64,000 nt of DNA from Coliplasma sp045538555. Lineage in GTDB: Bacteria; Bacillota; Clostridia; Oscillospirales; CAG-382. The notes under the pieces were generated by a model, which saw only the letters and a program-made list of their open reading frames with translations, ran no database searches and was not told where the DNA came from. The position numbers and the translations under genes were made by a program. The stretch's first letter is position 1, and every line of letters starts with the position of its first letter. The stretch lies in assembly GCA_045538555.1 (NCBI GenBank), contig JAZSRP010000036.1, positions 15,633 to 79,632 of the forward strand, in the 5' to 3' direction. This document shows positions 61,343 through 64,000 of this stretch, in pieces.

Positions 61343-62215
61343 TCAAATAAACCGAAGCTTCCTTGCAACCACGGTATCGTCAACGGAAACAAAAGTGTGT
61401 GATGTACTGTCAGTGCCCGCCTTGTACACGTGCCCATCCAGGTTTGCCTGCAGGACGTGAGGCAATTCAACAAGAGCTTCTATTTGATCGTATACGTTTT
61501 CGTCAATTATCAGCTCATTGACACGCTTTACTCTGCGGTATACCACCGTATGTCCGTTTACTTGCACAGAAAGAAATACTTTGCATTTTATATTTTGAGC
61601 CGCAGTGCGAATCACAGGAGAATTCGGCAAAACTATGGGTTCGGATCCGCCAAAAGTGCAATTTTCTAAAGATTCGCCCTCACAGATTTGAGATGCAGGC
61701 ATTCTGCGAAGCTTTGAGTATGAATATATTCCCACAGAAAGAGAAACGATGACCCATATATGAAAGATGATATTGGCAACAGAGTCGGCAGAAACACCAT
61801 TTGAAAACATAGCTATGGTGTCAAAAGAAAAGAACGCAAGAGCAAACATCATCCAACCAACGTGTTTTTTTGAAAAGATCCAGCTCAGGAGATACAGTAT
61901 CACAAACACCGTTGCAACAGCAACAGCAAAGTACAAAAAGTGCTCCTCGTAGAACTGATATTGGGAAATATCGCCATCATAATAATCGGCAGGAAACTTT
62001 CCTGTAAAATACAGACCGCTCCCGGCAATAAAATATGGTATGTATGCCGAAAAAAGAAAATATGTATCGGCATTCAGCATCAGCAGCACTATATTTATGG
62101 CAGTAAAAACAACAACAAGCAGTATGTTTGTTCGTGATGAATTATAACGCGACTTAAGTACCGATTCGGGAGACATGGAATTTGCAGGATTGAATCTCAC
62201 AGAAAACAATGACAA
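61343..62215 (-). CDS. Polytopic membrane protein, unknown (TTG start)
   Basis: A 290-residue protein that I do not recognise beyond its resemblance to uncharacterised Clostridia membrane proteins. The start SRYNSSRTNILLVVVFTAIN is followed by about six membrane helices to residue 170. A soluble C-terminal domain (VNGHTVVYRRVKRVNELIID, LPHVLQANLDGHVY) follows. The start is a TTG at 62215, 9 nt after a strong GGAGG. It is cotranscribed with the Rossmann-RyR gene, suggesting a shared membrane complex. Confidence 0.7.
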   Translation of the reverse strand: MSLFSVRFNPANSMSPESVLKSRYNSSRTNILLVVVFTAINIVLLMLNADTYFLFSAYIPYFIAGSGLYFTGKFPADYYDGDISQYQFYEEHFLYFAVAVATVFVILYLLSWIFSKKHVGWMMFALAFFSFDTIAMFSNGVSADSVANIIFHIWVIVSLSVGIYSYSKLRRMPASQICEGESLENCTFGGSEPIVLPNSPVIRTAAQNIKCKVFLSVQVNGHTVVYRRVKRVNELIIDENVYDQIEALVELPHVLQANLDGHVYKAGTDSTSHTFVSVDDTVVARKLRFI

Positions 62216-62430
62216 AAATGCTCACCTCCGATTTTTAAACAATTATATCAAATTTCGTCACAAAACACAATACAGAAAGAATTATTTTCAACTACAGTAA
62301 TTTAATAAAAGGAAAAAACATCATATTTTTTAAATATTTTTTAAAACAACCTCAAAATCAAAAAATTTTTACCTTCAGCGAAAAGATAGTTACATACAAA
62401 AAACGCAGCATAAAAAATCACTTGCTTTGC

Positions 62431-62731
62431 GAGACTGCCCAAAAGGAAGTCTCAAAGTTTTATTCGCCAAACATATTTGGTGAGTGATATTGCTTCGCAG
62501 GTATATTATGCTTCGCATAGTGATATTCGGCTACGCCGAGTTTGGCGAATAAAATAACACTGAAACCATAAGGTTTCAATAACACTATTGCCGAAAGGCA
62601 ATAATACCACTCCGACGAAGTCGGAATAAAACTTGAATAATATAAACTGTTATGATAAACTAGGTATGGGCATAGCCCAATAAAGCATTTGTGCTTACAA
62701 GTGTGATGCTGGTTCTTTTGAATCAGTTAGA
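62431..62731 (+). repeat. Structured hairpin-array element, copy 2
   Basis: Same architecture as the element at 50877. After a GAGACT/AGTCTC hairpin, a perfect 15-bp stem (62458-62472 with 62540-62554) encloses TGC/GCA, TATGC/GCATA (62507-62519) and TCGGC/GCCGA (62527-62539), spaced by GTGATATT. Then come TGAAACC/GGTTTCA (62561-62578), ATTGCC/GGCAAT with GAAA loop (62587-62602) and TCCGAC/GTCGGA (62611-62625), spaced by ATAACAC or ATACCAC. The tail has TGGGC/GCCCA (62667-62679), CATTTGT/ACAAGTG (62686-62703) and GATGCTGGTTCTT. Stem positions and lengths match copy 1 while the stem bases differ. Confidence 0.85.
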
Positions 62732-62785
62732 TAAATAATAATTTTGCGAACAGAATACACAGGACATAATGTGTCTACCTCGAAA

Positions 62786-62813
62786 CCACGGCATTTCTCG
62801 CTTTGTGTCGTGG
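62786..62813 (+). promoter_or_regulatory. Stem-loop upstream of the XRE regulator
   Basis: CCACGGCA / TGTCGTGG pairs over 8 bp with one G-U and a 12-nt loop, followed by CGTTTTAG. It may act as a weak attenuator. An ACATAATGT palindrome 14 nt upstream is a candidate operator for autoregulation. Confidence 0.4.
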
Positions 62814-62862
62814 CGTTTTAGATACGGCAGCGGTATGATTTACACGAAAGGAGGGGTTCCGA

Positions 62863-63396
62863 ATGAACCAACAAAAAACAGGTGAGCTCTTGAAACGCCT
62901 GCGCAAGGAAAAAGGGCTAACCCAAGAGCAACTGGCAGAACACTTTTATGTATCTTCCCGAACCGTATCACGGTGGGAGACGGGCAACAATATGCCAGAC
63001 TTGGATATGCTCATTGAACTTGCGGACTTCTATGATGTAGATATTCGTGAAATCATTGACGGAGAAAGGAAAAGCGAGAATATGGACAACGAAACCAAAG
63101 ACACCTTGAAAAAAGTGGCTGAATATGCCGCAGAAGAAAACAAAAAACTCAAAAACAAAATGATTGATATGATGCTGGGTGCTGTAATCCTTCTGGTGTT
63201 CAGTTTTGTTTTATTTGAAAACACGCAAAGCGGTTTGCTCTACGGTATTGTACCAGAAAGTGCCTGCAATAATCTTATGATGTTTTCCCAAGGATTGGCC
63301 GTTGCTGCACTTGTACTGAATATTCTTTACCTTATGGGGCTGTTTGAAAAAATCAGCAAATGGAAGAAACGTCACAAAGAAAACAATCATTCATAA
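62863..63396 (+). CDS. XRE-family transcriptional regulator with two C-terminal membrane helices
   Basis: A 177-residue protein. Residues 1-65 are a Cro/C1-type helix-turn-helix (LLKRLRKEKGLTQEQLAEHF, VSSRTVSRWETGNNMPD). A charged linker leads to two membrane helices (about 107-123 and 144-162) and a basic tail. Membrane-tethered XRE regulators often control the transport or stress genes near them. AAAGGAGG lies 8 nt before the ATG. Its partner may lie beyond the window. Confidence 0.88.
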   Translation: MNQQKTGELLKRLRKEKGLTQEQLAEHFYVSSRTVSRWETGNNMPDLDMLIELADFYDVDIREIIDGERKSENMDNETKDTLKKVAEYAAEENKKLKNKMIDMMLGAVILLVFSFVLFENTQSGLLYGIVPESACNNLMMFSQGLAVAALVLNILYLMGLFEKISKWKKRHKENNHS

Positions 63397-63439
63397 TTTT
63401 AATGTGCTACAAATTCCAATTTATCGAACAGAATAAAAC

Positions 63440-63474
63440 AACCCCGACAGACTTAAATATCTGTCGGGGTTTTA
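63440..63474 (+). terminator. Terminator after the XRE regulator gene
   Basis: A perfect 12-bp stem AACCCCGACAGA / TCTGTCGGGGTT followed by TTTT. Confidence 0.92.
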
Positions 63475-63919
63475 ACATCCTTATAAGAATTACCCCTTCG
63501 CAAGTGCTTTATTCTTGGGCTTATAATAAAAATGCAACTTATTAAAAAGAAGATTTCCGAAGTAAATCGACCTTACGGATTCACTATTACCTCTTACTTA
63601 TTACCTTCAAAAAATCCTGAATGCGAATTTTAGTGAAAAGTCAAGAGTGAAGAGGTAAAAAGTAAAGCTCGTATGATTGTTCTCCGTCCCAAATGATAGG
63701 AAAACCCTACTTTATAGACATTTCCTGTTATTCCTAACCCTTTCTGCTCAAAATCACACCCTCTATGGTGCTTTTATTTTCGTTGTGTCCGTATGTTCCG
63801 GTCACAGAAGTGGGATAAACTGTGGTCAAAAACAGCCTCGCAGTCATTGGATTTTCTCAACACTGGTGTTTGTTTTTTCTTTCTATATCAAAAATTGATC
63901 CGCAGTAGACAAAGAAGAA
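63475..63919. other. AT-rich region without recognisable genes
   Basis: About 445 nt with no supported gene. A 73-codon open frame at 63677-63898 has no ribosome-binding site and no family resemblance. Purine-rich, low-complexity sequence (63620-63670) and the change in base use relative to the rest of the window suggest decayed or acquired DNA. Confidence 0.5.
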
Positions 63920-64000
63920 ATGTTTTTTCATCGCAACCTGTACGTAGACAGCAAGCAAAACACGGTAGCAATTTTGCAAAGTGTAGAAATACGCAAAATT
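63920..64000 (+). CDS. Possible 5' end of an uncharacterised protein (runs off the window)
   Basis: An ATG at 63920 opens a frame of 27 codons to the window edge, beginning MFFHRNLYVDSKQNTVAILQ. It resembles the start of small uncharacterised Clostridia proteins that begin with a short aromatic stretch and NLYV. The ribosome-binding site (AAGAAGAA) is weak. Only the first residues are visible, so it is a tentative call. Confidence 0.3.
   Translation, partial: MFFHRNLYVDSKQNTVAILQSVEIRKI

Larger units (their letters stand above)
62216..62862. other. Long AT-rich non-coding region with hairpin array and regulatory hairpins
   Basis: No gene seen over about 650 nt. It holds the second hairpin-array element (62431-62731), then a small ACATAATGT palindrome (62764-62772) and a stem-loop ahead of the XRE gene. 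The first 200 nt are very AT-rich with long A and T runs. Confidence 0.6.

Noticed and set aside
63677..63898. 73-codon open frame near the right end
   Set aside because: No ribosome-binding site, biased hydrophobic and aromatic composition and no family resemblance; likely a chance frame in AT-rich DNA.
1..64000. Prophage, insertion sequence, integrase or defence island
   Set aside because: No transposase, recombinase, capsid, restriction or toxin-antitoxin gene was recognised; the only repeat family seen is the hairpin array.

Overview
The window is a stretch of chromosome from a Gram-positive endospore-forming anaerobe of the Clostridia, probably an Oscillospirales- or Christensenellales-like gut or digester lineage. 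The placement rests on a complete spoIIAA-spoIIAB-sigF operon, a zinc-type S14, a Clostridia-style S10/spc ribosomal operon ending in secY-adk-map, a dockerin-bearing cell-wall amidase, and many consensus sigma-A promoters with Rho-independent terminators. It is an inference, because no rRNA or marker search was possible.

Layout. (1) 1-11.8 kb, minus strand: the S10-spc operon from rpsJ to secY, adk and a truncated map, driven by a good promoter at 11771-11799 with a structured leader of about 185 nt. (2) 11.9-21.8 kb, plus strand: a TSCPD protein, a phosphohexomutase and a GH38 alpha-mannosidase in one overlapping operon, then an ABC ATPase-FtsX fusion and an NptA-PhoU phosphate transporter. 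(3) 22.1-27.9 kb, plus strand: xanthine phosphoribosyltransferase followed by a BmpA/NupOPQ-type nucleoside ABC importer, with a strong hairpin after the binding protein. (4) 27.9-31.6 kb: an orphan solute-binding lipoprotein (minus strand), a PH-domain protein, and the sigma-F operon. (5) 31.6-37.2 kb, minus strand: rarA, plsY, der, a PDZ-radical SAM protein, rpmF and yceD. (6) 37.3-41.2 kb: a 60-residue membrane protein and trmK, a YcxB-like protein and apgM, then a compact PqqD / Ser-His S26 peptidase / SLOG operon. (7) 41.2-48.5 kb, minus strand: deoC-cdd-pdp (deoxynucleoside catabolism), ilvB-ilvN and a YfhO membrane protein. (8) 48.7-53.5 kb: an amidase with dockerin, L-lactate dehydrogenase and a D,D-carboxypeptidase. 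(9) 53.5-62.2 kb, minus strand: a membrane and nucleotide-linked island. (10) 62.9-64 kb: an XRE regulator with a membrane tail and AT-rich DNA ending in a partial ORF.

Two parts deserve most attention. The first is the 53.5-62.2 kb island. It contains an SPFH / double zinc ribbon / TPM cassette corresponding to the Bacillus subtilis ydjI-ydjG-ydjH partners of PspA, but with no pspA in the window. The cassette lies between two proteins that carry ryanodine-receptor (RyR) modules: an HD nucleotidase-RyR fusion with a strong internal ribosome-binding site and ATG exactly at the RyR boundary, and a multi-spanning membrane protein with tandem Rossmann domains and a C-terminal RyR-like segment. 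I infer an envelope-stress or nucleotide-sensing system. The second is a pair of about 300-nt hairpin arrays (50877-51220 and 62431-62731). They share architecture but differ in stem sequence through compensatory changes, and each is followed by a conserved tail. They look like two members of an undescribed structured repeat or RNA family.

No tRNA, rRNA, CRISPR array, insertion sequence or clear prophage gene was seen.
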